From CAKSQF01 sp964582375 (GTDB lineage: Bacteria; Bacillota; Clostridia; Oscillospirales; CAG-272): DNA of 19,327 bases. The translations under genes and the position numbers were made by a program. The DNA is taken from positions 1 through 19,327 of the forward strand of contig CAZORL010000029.1 of the NCBI GenBank assembly GCA_964582375.1, given 5' to 3'. Positions within the stretch are counted from its first letter, which is position 1, and the number at the start of each line of letters is the position of its first letter. Positions 1 through 8,529 of this stretch are shown piece after piece. Under the pieces are notes generated by a model. It did no database searches. It was not told where the DNA came from and saw only the letters and a list, made by a program, of their open reading frames with translations.

Positions 1-202
1 ATCCCTCCGCCTGTGCCGTTTTGACGGCAACTATGATTTTGCCTTTGAGTGATTTTAAGACCCCGAAACGGTTCTGCTCGCAAATGTGTTTTGAGAGTGT
101 TTGGGTTGATATGAACACCGATCGATCGAGAGGAGATCCGTAAGGAGCTTCAAAGGCAACATTGAAACGGTGATCTGCTCCAATTACAAGTGGAGGTGGA
201 TC
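1..202 (-). other. Possible partial ORF running off the left edge (minus strand)
   Basis: Read on the minus strand, bases 202 down to 2 form 67 uninterrupted codons after a TAA at 203-205. The predicted peptide has a protein-like pattern, with a hydrophobic strand (GKIIVAVKT) near the left edge and a mixed segment around FNVAFEAPYGSPLD. No ATG, GTG or TTG with a ribosome binding site sits at its head. It is therefore either the start-less remnant of a gene whose rest lies outside the window, or a chance open frame. The plus strand is also open in frame from 110, so the two readings compete. I do not recognise the family. Confidence 0.25.
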
Positions 203-724
203 TTATCACGATGCAAAAAGCGTGACACTCGGGAAACGCAGGTCGATCGTATTGAGGAGACCGAAACTCCCCTTGCATGCACGAAGCGGGAGCTGTTTGA
301 TAAAAGCGGCATCAAGGATGCGGATACTTATCTCGTGTGCGACTATCAGGGTTCAACAGATATGACTGTTCCGGACGATTGGTTTCCTTGCGGCGGTTCA
401 TTCCCTTGGCGTACTCCCCGATTTAACGAGCGATGCCAAGACTATTTTATACACAACGATACCTATGAGATGATCCTGCAAAAGCTATATATCATCGGTA
501 TCTATGGCAAGAAAGAAACGACACAAGTTTTTATTCACTGCCTTGAGAAATGGTTCGCCGTTTCACCGTATGCAAATCGCGTGTTGGGTATTGAGCGGCA
601 TAAATACGAGCAAAAAATGAGCGACTGTATTTTAGCTGTCGATGAAGCAAAAATGCGAATACTGATATTTGTAAAAGATAGACAAGGTTATGATATCGGA
701 CAACTTGTTTGGGATCCCTTGTAA
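170..724 (+). CDS. Hypothetical protein, 184 residues, unknown family
   Basis: An open frame from a GTG at 170 to TAA at 722-724. I do not recognise it. The part from about residue 40 onward reads as a soluble mixed alpha/beta protein rich in aromatic residues (for example VPDDWFPCGG and SPYANRV), with ordinary codon use. The first 35-40 residues are cysteine-, lysine- and arginine-rich and less convincing. No good Shine-Dalgarno lies just before the GTG: an AAGGAG at 142-147 is about 22 bases away. The frame is open back to 110 without an ATG. The true start may be further in, or the gene may have lost its 5' end. No signal peptide or membrane helix is seen. A strong hairpin follows at 777-814. 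Confidence 0.45.
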   Translation: MICSNYKWRWILSRCKKRDTRETQVDRIEETETPLACTKRELFDKSGIKDADTYLVCDYQGSTDMTVPDDWFPCGGSFPWRTPRFNERCQDYFIHNDTYEMILQKLYIIGIYGKKETTQVFIHCLEKWFAVSPYANRVLGIERHKYEQKMSDCILAVDEAKMRILIFVKDRQGYDIGQLVWDPL

Positions 725-776
725 ATGATGTGGAATACTTAACAGATTAAAAATGACTTAAAAATCGAAAATACAG

Positions 777-814
777 CGACCTCCGAAAGTGAATTCTATC
801 ACTTTCGGAGGTCG
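777..814. terminator. Bidirectional intrinsic terminator (15-bp perfect stem)
   Basis: CGACCTCCGAAAGTG (777-791) and its exact complement (800-814) enclose an 8-base loop. The minus-strand side is followed by a T-rich stretch (complement of 757-772), and the plus side by TAGCTTTTAT. It lies between a plus-strand ORF ending at 724 and a minus-strand gene ending at 826, so it can stop transcription from both. Confidence 0.85.
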
Positions 815-825
815 TAGCTTTTATA

Positions 826-1431
826 TTATTCAAATTTCGATGTTTTTGAAACGGCGCGAATTACCGCAAGTATAAGCGGGGAGAGAAGGATGCCGAGGGC
901 AAATTCGATAATAAAGTTGACGCCGACAAGTCCCGTGATCGTGTATATAAGCACATCCGTGCCGCCTGCCCATGACGTAAGGGTCGATTTGAAGAAAATG
1001 AACATCGAAGCAACAAACAGTCCGGTATTGACGATCGGCGCGATCGCGGATGAGAGGGCGGCGGCGAGAGTTGAGTTTGTGTTGATGGTCAGCTTGTATA
1101 TCAGTGCCGCGACCGCTCCTGCCGCAACTCCTTTAACAAGACAGACAAGCAGTGTGAGCAGTGGATTTACGCCAAAGAGGATATTGCCGCCTCCGTCAAG
1201 ACCAATGATCGAGCAGATCGAGACGACGATTCCAAACACGCCGCCAAGTGCCGCACCGCCTTTGATGCCGAGTAGAGCACCGCCAAGCACGACAGGGACG
1301 AGCGTGACTGTCATTCCAAATTCACCGATCTTGACAGTGTAGCTGATAAGCTGGAATATTACCACGAGTGCGGCAAACACACCGCCAAGGGCGAGCCTAA
1401 ACGTCTGTTCTGTGATTCTTCTTGATTTCAT
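826..1431 (-). CDS. ECF transporter substrate-binding (S) component
   Basis: Integral membrane protein of 201 residues, the usual size of an S component of energy-coupling factor vitamin transporters. It has about six hydrophobic segments and a typical N-terminal stretch (LALGGVFAALVVIFQLI) followed by a glycine-rich region (LGGALLGIKGGAALGG). S components bind a micronutrient and dock on a shared EcfT-EcfA-EcfA' module, which is not encoded in this window, so this is probably a group II S component using a module elsewhere. The substrate cannot be told from sequence alone. The start is the ATG at 1429-1431, preceded by AAGGAAGG at good spacing. An upstream in-frame ATG at 1494 is rejected because it lies inside the -35 box of the gene's promoter. 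The 5' leader is only about 25-30 bases, leaving no room for a riboswitch. Confidence 0.85.
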   Translation of the reverse strand: MKSRRITEQTFRLALGGVFAALVVIFQLISYTVKIGEFGMTVTLVPVVLGGALLGIKGGAALGGVFGIVVSICSIIGLDGGGNILFGVNPLLTLLVCLVKGVAAGAVAALIYKLTINTNSTLAAALSSAIAPIVNTGLFVASMFIFFKSTLTSWAGGTDVLIYTITGLVGVNFIIEFALGILLSPLILAVIRAVSKTSKFE

Positions 1432-1465
1432 GTGAGTACCTTCCTTGGATATCTTTGCGTATCCG

Positions 1466-1494
1466 ATTATACCACATATTCGAGGATTTGTCAA
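1466..1494 (-). promoter_or_regulatory. Sigma-A promoter of the ECF S component
   Basis: On the minus strand TTGACA (1489-1494) and TATAAT (1466-1471) are separated by exactly 17 bases. Both hexamers are full consensus. The promoter sits directly between the stop codon of the 829-residue gene (1498) and the ECF start at 1431. Confidence 0.9.
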
Positions 1495-1497
1495 GGC

Positions 1498-3987
1498 TTA
1501 TTTGATCACGATCGATCCACTGTATGTGTATCCCAGCTTGACACCGAGGAGCGCACCAATTGCCTCTATCTCGGCGGTGGTTCTCGAATTCTCTTTTCCG
1601 CTGTAAATACTGTTCAGCTCGCTTACAAGAGAGGATTTTTCGCTGTCCGAGAGTTGTGGCTCAAGACCGAACGGGTCAAGTAAAACATTATTGGAACTGT
1701 CGTGTGTGCGGTCGATCATCGTATCAAGTACGATCTGCGAGGATGTCATGCTTGTAATGTATTTATTTGCCGTAACTCCGCTTCCGCCGAGTCCGCTCGA
1801 TGCTCCGCCACTGTTGATATTAGCTGTCAACTCGAGAATGTCCGCAAGTGCAGTTGCTTCCGTTTGGACCTGGCTGTCGGTCATCTGTTCGCGTCTTTCC
1901 GAAAACTCGCCGAGCAGATCAACGATCACCGATGATATCTCCTTGGCACCGCTTCCGATGCCGATGCAGTCCTCTATGAGTTCGGGTGTGGCGACATTTT
2001 TTACAATCTCAACACTCGTCGGATCTGCCGATCGGATAAGGTCGGCGGCATGTTCCGTAATGGTCGCATTGTCGTTTTTATTTGTTTCAAGCAGGTTGAT
2101 GACCGATGTGAATGTGTTGCCGACCGAACGCATTACGCTCGAATATGAGTCGTTTTTTGCATCGGCAACTATCCTTGACGCAATATCGGCGGCGCGTGCT
2201 TTGTCAAGCGAGACCTTGTTGCCGATCTCGGGAAGCTGGAGCACAACCGATAAAAGCTCCGGTATTTTACCGCCGAAAAGTTCAGATCTCTTCAAATTGT
2301 CAAGTATTTCGCCAAACTCAGCCATCAGCGTCGCGATGGAGTCAAGTTTAAATGAGTTATCTTTGACCATGAAGATCAGATCAGTGATCGTTGCGGCGAT
2401 CGCTTTTGCTTCCTTTGACGCATTGTTAACCTCGGCATTCTTTATCTTGAGATCGTCTATTGTAACTACCTTTGAAACCTTTGCAAAGGATTTTTGATCG
2501 GAAACGATTATTTTGGCAGATCCCGAGACAATACCGCGAGTCTCAGCCATTTTGAGTCCGTTCTTGACTGTACCGCTCTGAGCAAGACAAGCGGCGACCG
2601 TCTCGGCTGACAGATCGTCGATCGATATGCCGTAATTTGCGAAAACACTTGATACTCGCTCGGAATTTGCGGCACTTGTCAGCTCGGAAAGAAAGTCATC
2701 GTGGAGAACTTTCTTGTTTTTCGGCAGGGCAAGAGCCTCCGATATGTCGCTTACCGCAGCATTGATCAGCCCGACGATCCTCTCGCGGTCTGACTCGGTT
2801 TCGATGAATATCTCGATTATCTTGCCAATCGTATTCTTGTCGGATGATATGCGATCGACATCAATCTCGTCTAAATAGTCATGCTCGATAAGTACTGCCA
2901 ATGTGCGGCAGAGCTTTGTCGCATCCGAACGAACTGTATCGACCGTCGTGTTCTTCATGATATTCACTACCTCGTCACAGATAGCACTGCCCGAGCTGAA
3001 ATACTTTCCGCCGTTTTCGTCAAAGAAATCGTCAACCATCAAATTGTCGCTGACATCATTTGCTATGCCGACAACGATCTCGGGCACAAGTGAACTTTTG
3101 GAGAATTTCTTGTCAAAGTTCTCGATTGCCGCCGAGATCTCGTCCTCGTCTCCGTCGATCATAACCATTGCCGCATCGATCGCGGCACCTGCCATGTCAC
3201 TTTCGCGGCGGAGAGATACCCATGACGAGCCGACCTTGTGCGTGGTAAGAATGCGGAATATCGGTTCGCCGCCGAGCACGCGTACGGTGTATGTGGCGGG
3301 ATTCGAGGTCACGCCCTCGATCGCCTCTCCCATCTCGAAGGGAAGATCGATGTATTCTTCCGCTAAAGAATAAGCAGGGGCAAAGCGGCTTAAAACCGTA
3401 AGCGAGCCGACAAATGGCGCAAGGAGCGTGCAATATACGATCAGTCCGCAAAGACCGCCAAGGATCATGCCCACCGCATTTGTATTATTTTTCTTTTTCA
3501 CGGGTGCCGGTGCCATCTGAGGCGTGAGGGACTCTGTCTTGTTCTGCTCATCTTCATATGTTTCGATGTGAGCATTTTCGACATCATCACTTTCAGACGG
3601 CTTTTTGCGAAGCTTGTTCGTCCATTTGGCGATAAGCTTGTAAATAACCCCGGTCAATAAACATATAAGTGGACGAACGATCAAATAAATGATAATAAAC
3701 GCCATCGAAGAGACACCGCAGGCGATCGGATATTCAACCAGATCAATCAGCGTTTCATATTCTGACAGCTCTGAAGACGCAAGCGAAAGAAGTTCGGTCG
3801 CAAGCGATGATGAAACCACCCCGCCGATCAGCCAAGAAATTGCAGCCGAGACAAACCCTGACAATATCGTCAAGATGGTGCGCGCCGCATAGTACTCCCA
3901 TGGCAGATTCTTTGCTCGAAAGAGGGTAGGCAGAATAAACGCAAGTGAGATTGCCGCAAAAAGCAGCGTTGAAATGATCATAACCAT
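1498..3987 (-). CDS. Large membrane-anchored protein of unknown function (829 residues)
   Basis: I do not recognise a named family. The N-terminal quarter holds about four membrane segments (residues 1-22, 36-58, 88-118 and 171-195). Segments three and four are separated by a charged loop (about 120-170) with acidic residues, a proline stretch and KKK. The remaining 630 residues are hydrophilic, rich in Ala, Ser, Asp, Glu and Ile, and probably helical. If the charged loop is inside, this large domain lies outside the membrane. It contains many weakly similar helical stretches of the type ADIAS..VADA or SVIVDLLGE, but no catalytic motif that I can see. The ATG at 3985-3987 is preceded by CGGAGGACAATAAA, a good ribosome binding site. 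The gene is transcribed alone from its own sigma-A promoter. The N-terminal topology vaguely recalls CvpA-type proteins, but this is not a firm assignment. Confidence 0.85.
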   Translation of the reverse strand: MVMIISTLLFAAISLAFILPTLFRAKNLPWEYYAARTILTILSGFVSAAISWLIGGVVSSSLATELLSLASSELSEYETLIDLVEYPIACGVSSMAFIIIYLIVRPLICLLTGVIYKLIAKWTNKLRKKPSESDDVENAHIETYEDEQNKTESLTPQMAPAPVKKKNNTNAVGMILGGLCGLIVYCTLLAPFVGSLTVLSRFAPAYSLAEEYIDLPFEMGEAIEGVTSNPATYTVRVLGGEPIFRILTTHKVGSSWVSLRRESDMAGAAIDAAMVMIDGDEDEISAAIENFDKKFSKSSLVPEIVVGIANDVSDNLMVDDFFDENGGKYFSSGSAICDEVVNIMKNTTVDTVRSDATKLCRTLAVLIEHDYLDEIDVDRISSDKNTIGKIIEIFIETESDRERIVGLINAAVSDISEALALPKNKKVLHDDFLSELTSAANSERVSSVFANYGISIDDLSAETVAACLAQSGTVKNGLKMAETRGIVSGSAKIIVSDQKSFAKVSKVVTIDDLKIKNAEVNNASKEAKAIAATITDLIFMVKDNSFKLDSIATLMAEFGEILDNLKRSELFGGKIPELLSVVLQLPEIGNKVSLDKARAADIASRIVADAKNDSYSSVMRSVGNTFTSVINLLETNKNDNATITEHAADLIRSADPTSVEIVKNVATPELIEDCIGIGSGAKEISSVIVDLLGEFSERREQMTDSQVQTEATALADILELTANINSGGASSGLGGSGVTANKYITSMTSSQIVLDTMIDRTHDSSNNVLLDPFGLEPQLSDSEKSSLVSELNSIYSGKENSRTTAEIEAIGALLGVKLGYTYSGSIVIK

Positions 3988-4019
3988 TTTATTGTCCTCC
4001 GAATTTCATTATTGACTTC

Positions 4020-4048
4020 ATTATATCACACTTTTGTTGAAAAAGCAA
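4020..4048 (-). promoter_or_regulatory. Sigma-A promoter of the 829-residue membrane protein gene
   Basis: Minus strand TTGCTT (4043-4048), 17-base spacer, then a perfect TATAAT (4020-4025). It lies 33 bases before the start codon at 3987. Confidence 0.8.
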
Positions 4049-4120
4049 GAGGGGATTAACAATTTATTAAAGATATTTTAACTGTGGCGTGAATTATTTG
4101 ATGTAAGATAAGAGATAACG

Positions 4121-4147
4121 ATCGACGGATGATATTTGATCGTCGAT
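4121..4147. other. Short inverted repeat in the pepF upstream region
   Basis: ATCGACG (4121-4127) and CGTCGAT (4141-4147) flank 13 bases. It could be an operator or a weak leader hairpin upstream of pepF. I find no convincing -35/-10 pair for pepF in 4050-4200. Seven-base repeats can occur by chance, especially as GATCG-type words are common in this sequence. Confidence 0.2.
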
Positions 4148-4207
4148 TCTGTCGCCCTTGCGGATCATAAGGAAGATCATTTCAATGAAAATAAAGGAGA
4201 TCAACTA

Positions 4208-5995
4208 ATGAACAGAAATGAAATTGATGCCCGTTATAAATGGGACATGACAAAGGTCTTTGCAACAGAAGACGAATTTAACGTCGAGCTTGATGCGGTT
4301 CGCTCACTTGTGCTCGATTATGACAAGCACGAGGAGACGATGGCAACCTCACCCGAGGGACTTCTTGCGGCACTTCGCGATTATTTTGGCGCAATGCGCA
4401 GACTTTCCAAACTTGCCGATTATGCATCCCGTTATTTCGATCTCGACAAATCGGATAACAGATGCCAGGCAAATTACGGTAAGGTGATCGATCTGTATAA
4501 TAAGGCAGGCGAACACTCGGCATTTTTCTCTCAGAAGCTTCTTGAAGTCGGCAGGGAAAAGTTTGATCTTTGGGTAAATGAACTTCCCGAGCTTGCGGAT
4601 TATCGCAGAGTTGTCGAAAACGAACTTCGCTATGCACCGCACATTCTTTCGGACGCCGAGGAAAAGCTTATGTCGGTCCTCGCATCGGGTAAGGGCGGCT
4701 GTGAAGATGTTTATTCGATCCTTTCGGATTCCGAGATAAAATTTGGTAAGATCTGCGGTGAGAATGGGAAACCGACCGAACTCACCGAGGCAAATTATGT
4801 CAAATTCCTGACATCGGCAGACCGCAGAGTGAGAAAAGCCGCATTTGAGCGCATGTACAAGGTGATCGGCAGCTATAAGAACACCATCGCTACCGCGATG
4901 AACGGATTTGTAAAAGAACAGATCGCGTGGTCGAGAGCGAAAAAATATCCTACCGCAATGGAGGCATCGGTTTTCCGTGATGAAGTAACGGTCGATATTT
5001 GCAATAATTTGATAGATACCGTTGAGAAAAATCTCGATGTCCTCTATCGCTATTATGATCTAAAACGCCGTATGCTCGGTCTGTCAAAGCTTCATATGTA
5101 TGACCTCTATCCTCCGATCGTTGATGCTGGCGAAAAAGAGTATTCGTTCGACGATGCTGTCCCTGCCGTGCTCGAGGCACTCGCACCGCTCGGTGAGGAT
5201 TATGTAAATGCACTTAAAGCAGGGTATGATGCCGGATGGGTCGATGTTTACCCGACCCCCAATAAACGCGGCGGCGCATACAGTGGCGGCTCTTACGATA
5301 CCGCACCTTATATGCTCTTAAATTACGCCGGTACATACGACGATGTTTCGACCCTTGCACACGAGTCAGGGCATTCAATGCACAGCTGGTATTCCTGTAA
5401 AAATAACGACTTCCAAAACAGTCATTATACGATATTCGTCGCAGAAGTGCCTTCGACCGTCAACGAACTTCTTCTTGCTAAGAATGAGCTTAAAAAGGCA
5501 ACCTCAAAAAAGGAAAAGCTGTTTATCATCAATCAGCTCCTCGAGGTCTTCAAGGGCACGCTCTTCAGACAGACAATGTTCGCAAAATTTGAAAAACTTC
5601 TCTATGATCTTTCCGAGAGCGGCGAGGTGCTGACTGCTGATATGCTCTCCGAACGCTATTATGAGATCGTTAAGCTCTACTTCGGTAAAGATGTCGTTGT
5701 AGATAAAGCGATCGCCTACGAATGGATGCGCATACCGCATTTCTACTATAATTTCTACGTCTATAAATATGCGACATGCATCTCAGCGGCATCCGCAGTC
5801 GTTAAGCGTATCGAAACCGAGGGCGAGGATTATGTAAAGCAGTATATCGAATTTCTGTCCTGCGGCGGCTCAAAATCCCCGCTTGACAGCCTCATGACCG
5901 CAGGCGTCGATCTCCGCCGCCCCGAGGTCGTAAAAGATGCTATCGATATGTTCTCTGATCTCCTCGACGAGTTCGAAAAGGTCCTTGCCGAATAA
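4208..5995 (+). CDS. pepF: Oligoendopeptidase F (M3 family zinc peptidase)
   Basis: Cytosolic zinc metallopeptidase of 595 residues, the typical size of PepF, which cleaves oligopeptides of roughly 7-17 residues during peptide use and protein turnover. The zinc-binding helix is HESGH at residues 385-389, followed by HSW as is usual in M3 enzymes. The downstream third zinc ligand is probably Glu413 in AEVPST. The N-terminal helical domain (about 1-190) matches the family layout (RYKWDMTKVFATEDEF at the start, then the LRDYFGAMRRLSKLADYASRY region). The start at 4208 is chosen because AAAGGAGA lies 8 bases before it. The open frame continues upstream to about 4136 but without a ribosome binding site. 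No signal peptide is present. It is a single gene, ending at a strong terminator and convergent with the next minus-strand remnant. Confidence 0.95.
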   Translation: MNRNEIDARYKWDMTKVFATEDEFNVELDAVRSLVLDYDKHEETMATSPEGLLAALRDYFGAMRRLSKLADYASRYFDLDKSDNRCQANYGKVIDLYNKAGEHSAFFSQKLLEVGREKFDLWVNELPELADYRRVVENELRYAPHILSDAEEKLMSVLASGKGGCEDVYSILSDSEIKFGKICGENGKPTELTEANYVKFLTSADRRVRKAAFERMYKVIGSYKNTIATAMNGFVKEQIAWSRAKKYPTAMEASVFRDEVTVDICNNLIDTVEKNLDVLYRYYDLKRRMLGLSKLHMYDLYPPIVDAGEKEYSFDDAVPAVLEALAPLGEDYVNALKAGYDAGWVDVYPTPNKRGGAYSGGSYDTAPYMLLNYAGTYDDVSTLAHESGHSMHSWYSCKNNDFQNSHYTIFVAEVPSTVNELLLAKNELKKATSKKEKLFIINQLLEVFKGTLFRQTMFAKFEKLLYDLSESGEVLTADMLSERYYEIVKLYFGKDVVVDKAIAYEWMRIPHFYYNFYVYKYATCISAASAVVKRIETEGEDYVKQYIEFLSCGGSKSPLDSLMTAGVDLRRPEVVKDAIDMFSDLLDEFEKVLAE

Positions 5996-6011
5996 ATCGA
6001 GTAAATACACA

Positions 6012-6056
6012 AAAATCGGTTATTTCTTGCCATTAAGGTAAGAAATAACCGATTTT
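6012..6056. terminator. Bidirectional intrinsic terminator after pepF
   Basis: A 20-bp stem with one G-U pair (6012-6031 with 6037-6056) and a 5-base loop. Each arm carries an A/T tract on its outer side (AAAA and TTTT), so it can work in both directions. It separates convergent pepF (+) and the cell-wall protein remnant (-). Confidence 0.9.
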
Positions 6057-6073
6057 GTTGTTTAATGAAAGTA

Positions 6074-7294
6074 TTATTCTATCATTTTGCCTCTTTTACG
6101 GTAAAGGATGACCAATGCTCCACCTATCAAAGATGCAACCGCTGATGCTGTCAAGAGTAGACTTGAAGAACCTGTCTTGGGAACTTCCAGCTCTGTTGGC
6201 CTATCGATCGGGATCTCTCCGTTGTATTTTTCAACCGATGCATCGTCGAGATAGATGATCTCATTATCGCTGCCATCAAGACGGATGCCGAGCTGAACGG
6301 TGGCATTTGCTGTTATCTCGAAAAGAAGGATAGTTTCCTCGAAATCGTCGGATTTTTCGACATTTTTCTCTGCAATGATTTTGCCGCTTACCGCATTTCT
6401 TGCAAAAATTGTCGCATTATTAGAAACGTTTTTGGTCTTTATCGCGAGTTTGTATTTTCCGCTTTGCAAGTATAGACCTTGAAACAGCTCGCCTCCAACT
6501 TCGATATATCCTGCATAGTTGTCCTGAATGAAATGATCCCCTGTATCAACATAGGAGGAGTTTTTAGTTCCAATCTTTACCGTGCCGACCTTGCCGTTGC
6601 TCGTGGGTCGCTCTGACCAATAGGAAAGACCGCTTATCCAAGTTGCCTCATCTTTAAAACCATTACCGTTGTGGCAAAATCTGTCAAAATTGCCATTCAA
6701 GAATTTGCTTGAACTGTATATCGTGCCCTTGACATTATCAAGTACGAGAAGATTTGTAAATTTCGGGGCAATATTGTATATTGTCAGATTGAATTCCGCA
6801 AGATACTCGTTGTTTTGATAAGTAACATCCTTGATCGAGACATAGTTGTTGTCCTCAGTCTGGGTGTAGCTATAGTATGAACTCCAACCATAGAATGGGT
6901 CATCTGGCCATGAACCCGTCGACTTGTGTCCGCCGAGTGAGCAGTCGTATATTTTTATGTTTCTTATCTCTTGGTTGTAAAGATTCGTTGCATTCGTTCC
7001 ATACGGTATCCAGGACACGCCAAAGCCGCCAAATATAAACGATGATCTTACAACAACATTTTCAATTGCATTGTCTCTTTCAGGGAATGTCGGACGGAAA
7101 AATTGCGCTCTGCCGTCATTGTATGAGGGACAAAGAACAAGTGCATCATCGCTTGTGTAGGTGAAACATCTGTCAAGAATGACATTTTTGCTCGAAACTA
7201 TACTGAATCCATCACAAGTTACGCTTGCAGCTTCTTTTTCGGTGACATTTTCGCAACTTTTCCGTCGGTGAAATATTGCATTCTGAATATTCAA
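6074..7294 (-). pseudogene. 5'-truncated cell-wall-anchored beta-helix carbohydrate-active protein
   Basis: C-terminal portion of a large surface protein. The first recognisable part (DGFSIVSSKNV...YTSDDALVL) is the repetitive strand pattern of a right-handed parallel beta-helix of the pectate lyase/GH28/GH49 kind, with an SDDA motif like the catalytic acidic pair of that fold. A beta-sandwich, CBM-like region follows (about residues 200-350). The C-terminus is a sortase signal: VPKTG (371-375), a hydrophobic segment (about 379-398) and a positively charged tail. VPKTG differs from canonical LPxTG in its first residue. The N-terminal signal peptide and most of the helix are missing. The only possible start is a TTG at 7294 without a ribosome binding site. 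Residues encoded beyond about 7240 are antisense to the AraC-like gene and look spurious, so true homology probably ends near 7222-7240. Interpreted as a remnant. The substrate is not determinable. Confidence 0.7.
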
Positions 7295-7879
7295 GACTTT
7301 GAATATGCATATGTGTCATTTGTTGGGCTTGACGCAGCAAGTTTGCTTGAGCGTGCGGAACTTAATAAACATGTTTTTACTCAACGAGGAAAATCGGATC
7401 TGATTGGATTTTGGGAACAATCCCTTGATGCAGCAACCGAGTATAATATCGATCTTGTCGGACAAGCGCCTCTTTTCTATACTGTCGGTATAATGGCAAA
7501 TCGCAGAGATGAAAAAACGCCGATTCGCGGTGAAGCGTTCGCAATTTGGCTAAAGACCTGTGCTGATGATAATTTCACAAATACGAATATAAGCCTTTCA
7601 AGTCTTGCCGCAGAGAAATATTATGATCCCAAATACGCATCCCTTGTTTTTATAAAACATTTTGGGATAGGCTTTCAAAACTATCTTATCAACTTGAGAA
7701 TTAACAATGCCCTTAGATTGATCGAGATTGGTATGACATCGGTTAAGGATATTTCCAACCGATCGGGCTTTTCCGACCCTTATTATTTTTCACGTCTTTT
7801 TAAAAAACGTTTCGGAGTCGCTCCTGCCGCGTACATCAAAGAATATAACTCAAAAAAAATAAAAAGAGATCGGATATAA
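7241..7879 (+). pseudogene. 5'-truncated AraC-family transcription regulator
   Basis: The C-terminal half is a clear AraC/XylS DNA-binding domain with two helix-turn-helix motifs: FIKHFGIGFQNYLINLRINNA in the first, and VKDISNRSGFSDPYYFSRLFKKRFGVAPAAY in the second, the family signature. Preceding it is the linker and the end of the N-terminal sensing domain (EYAYVSFVGLDA). The stretch GDIFATFPSVKY encoded from 7241, upstream of the first possible start (GTG at 7268), also resembles the cupin portion of such regulators. Coding sequence thus existed before any usable start codon. About 80-100 N-terminal residues of a normal AraC protein of about 280 are missing, and there is no ribosome binding site before the GTG. 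Regulators of this type often sit divergent from the sugar-use gene they control, as seems to have been the case here. A gene finder would call a 203-residue CDS from 7268. Confidence 0.7.
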
Positions 7880-7884
7880 AGAAT

Positions 7885-7912
7885 AAAACGGAGCTCGAGA
7901 CGGCTCCGTTTT
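7885..7912. terminator. Bidirectional intrinsic terminator
   Basis: AAAACGGAGC (7885-7894) pairs exactly with GCTCCGTTTT (7903-7912) over an 8-base loop. It lies between the AraC remnant (+, ends 7879) and spoVFB (-, ends 7929), and has T tracts on both strands. Confidence 0.85.
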
Positions 7913-7928
7913 GTAAATTAATGCATCA

Positions 7929-8501
7929 TCAAGAAATAAACAGCGGACGGATCTGTTTTCCGATCATGGCAAGCTCGAGCGTCTCTTTTATCATGCCGAA
8001 ATCAGCGATAAGGCTTGATGGTTTTGCCGACGGATCGTCCTGGCGCAAGGGAACGAAATAGATGTTTTTTCTTTCCATAAGCGTGCCGATGTTCTTGAAA
8101 TTGCCGGAGAGCGCATCATTTGTGGCAAGTGCTATAACAAGCGGCCGTCCGTTTCGCAGATGCGCCTTCGCCGCCATCGTGACCGTGCTGTCGGTTATTC
8201 CGCAGGCAAGCTTTGCAAGCGTGTTACCGGTGCAGGGTGCGATAACCATGGCATCCGGCTTTATTACGGGTCCGAGCGGTTCGGCTTTTTTTATGCTGTC
8301 TATTATGCCGTCGGAGCTGATGCACCCTATCTCATTAAGATTTTTTTCGAATGTGTTAAACCGTGTGTCTGTCGTCGCAACCGATTCGCTGACGATCGCC
8401 TTTATTTCGTCACCGCCATCTCTCAGCCGACGTGCCGCCTCTGTCGCCTGCGAGAGCGTACAAAATGAGCCGCAGAAGCACCATGCAATTTTCTTTATCA
8501 A
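7929..8501 (-). CDS. spoVFB: Dipicolinate synthase subunit B
   Basis: Flavoprotein-like subunit (190 residues) of dipicolinate synthase, which with subunit A makes dipicolinic acid from dihydrodipicolinate in the mother cell during sporulation. Diagnostic stretches are the N-terminal WCFCGSFCT nucleotide-binding turn, the central IAPCTGNTLAKLACGITD with AAKAHLRNGRP, and the C-terminal KNIGTLMERKNIYFVPLRQDDP, all characteristic of SpoVFB/DpaB. It follows spoVFA by 28 bases in the same orientation, as expected for this operon. The start is set at a TTG (8499-8501), because the frame is closed further upstream without any ATG or GTG. The AAAAGG before it is only 2 bases away, so initiation is probably weak or helped by coupling to subunit A. 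A terminator follows at 7885-7912. Confidence 0.93.
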   Translation of the reverse strand: MIKKIAWCFCGSFCTLSQATEAARRLRDGGDEIKAIVSESVATTDTRFNTFEKNLNEIGCISSDGIIDSIKKAEPLGPVIKPDAMVIAPCTGNTLAKLACGITDSTVTMAAKAHLRNGRPLVIALATNDALSGNFKNIGTLMERKNIYFVPLRQDDPSAKPSSLIADFGMIKETLELAMIGKQIRPLFIS

Positions 8502-8529
8502 AGCCTTTTCACCGTTCTTTCATTTTAGT

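Noticed and set aside
777..814. Attachment site or transposon end from the perfect 15-bp inverted repeat
   Set aside because: It is a compact hairpin with T-rich flanks between convergent genes, fully explained as a terminator. No integrase or transposase is present.
1432..1471. Vitamin riboswitch in front of the ECF S component
   Set aside because: The leader is only about 25-30 bases, too short for any known aptamer.
1432..1494. N-terminal extension of the ECF S component from an ATG at 1494
   Set aside because: That codon lies within a perfect -35 box, and a better start with a good ribosome binding site is at 1431.
1691..2497. Long plus-strand open frame opposite the 829-residue gene
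   Set aside because: Serine- and alanine-rich shadow of the real gene's codons, with no ribosome binding site or family resemblance.
4136..4207. Longer pepF starting about 24 codons upstream
   Set aside because: There is no ribosome binding site, the extra residues do not look like the family, and AAAGGAGA precedes the ATG at 4208.
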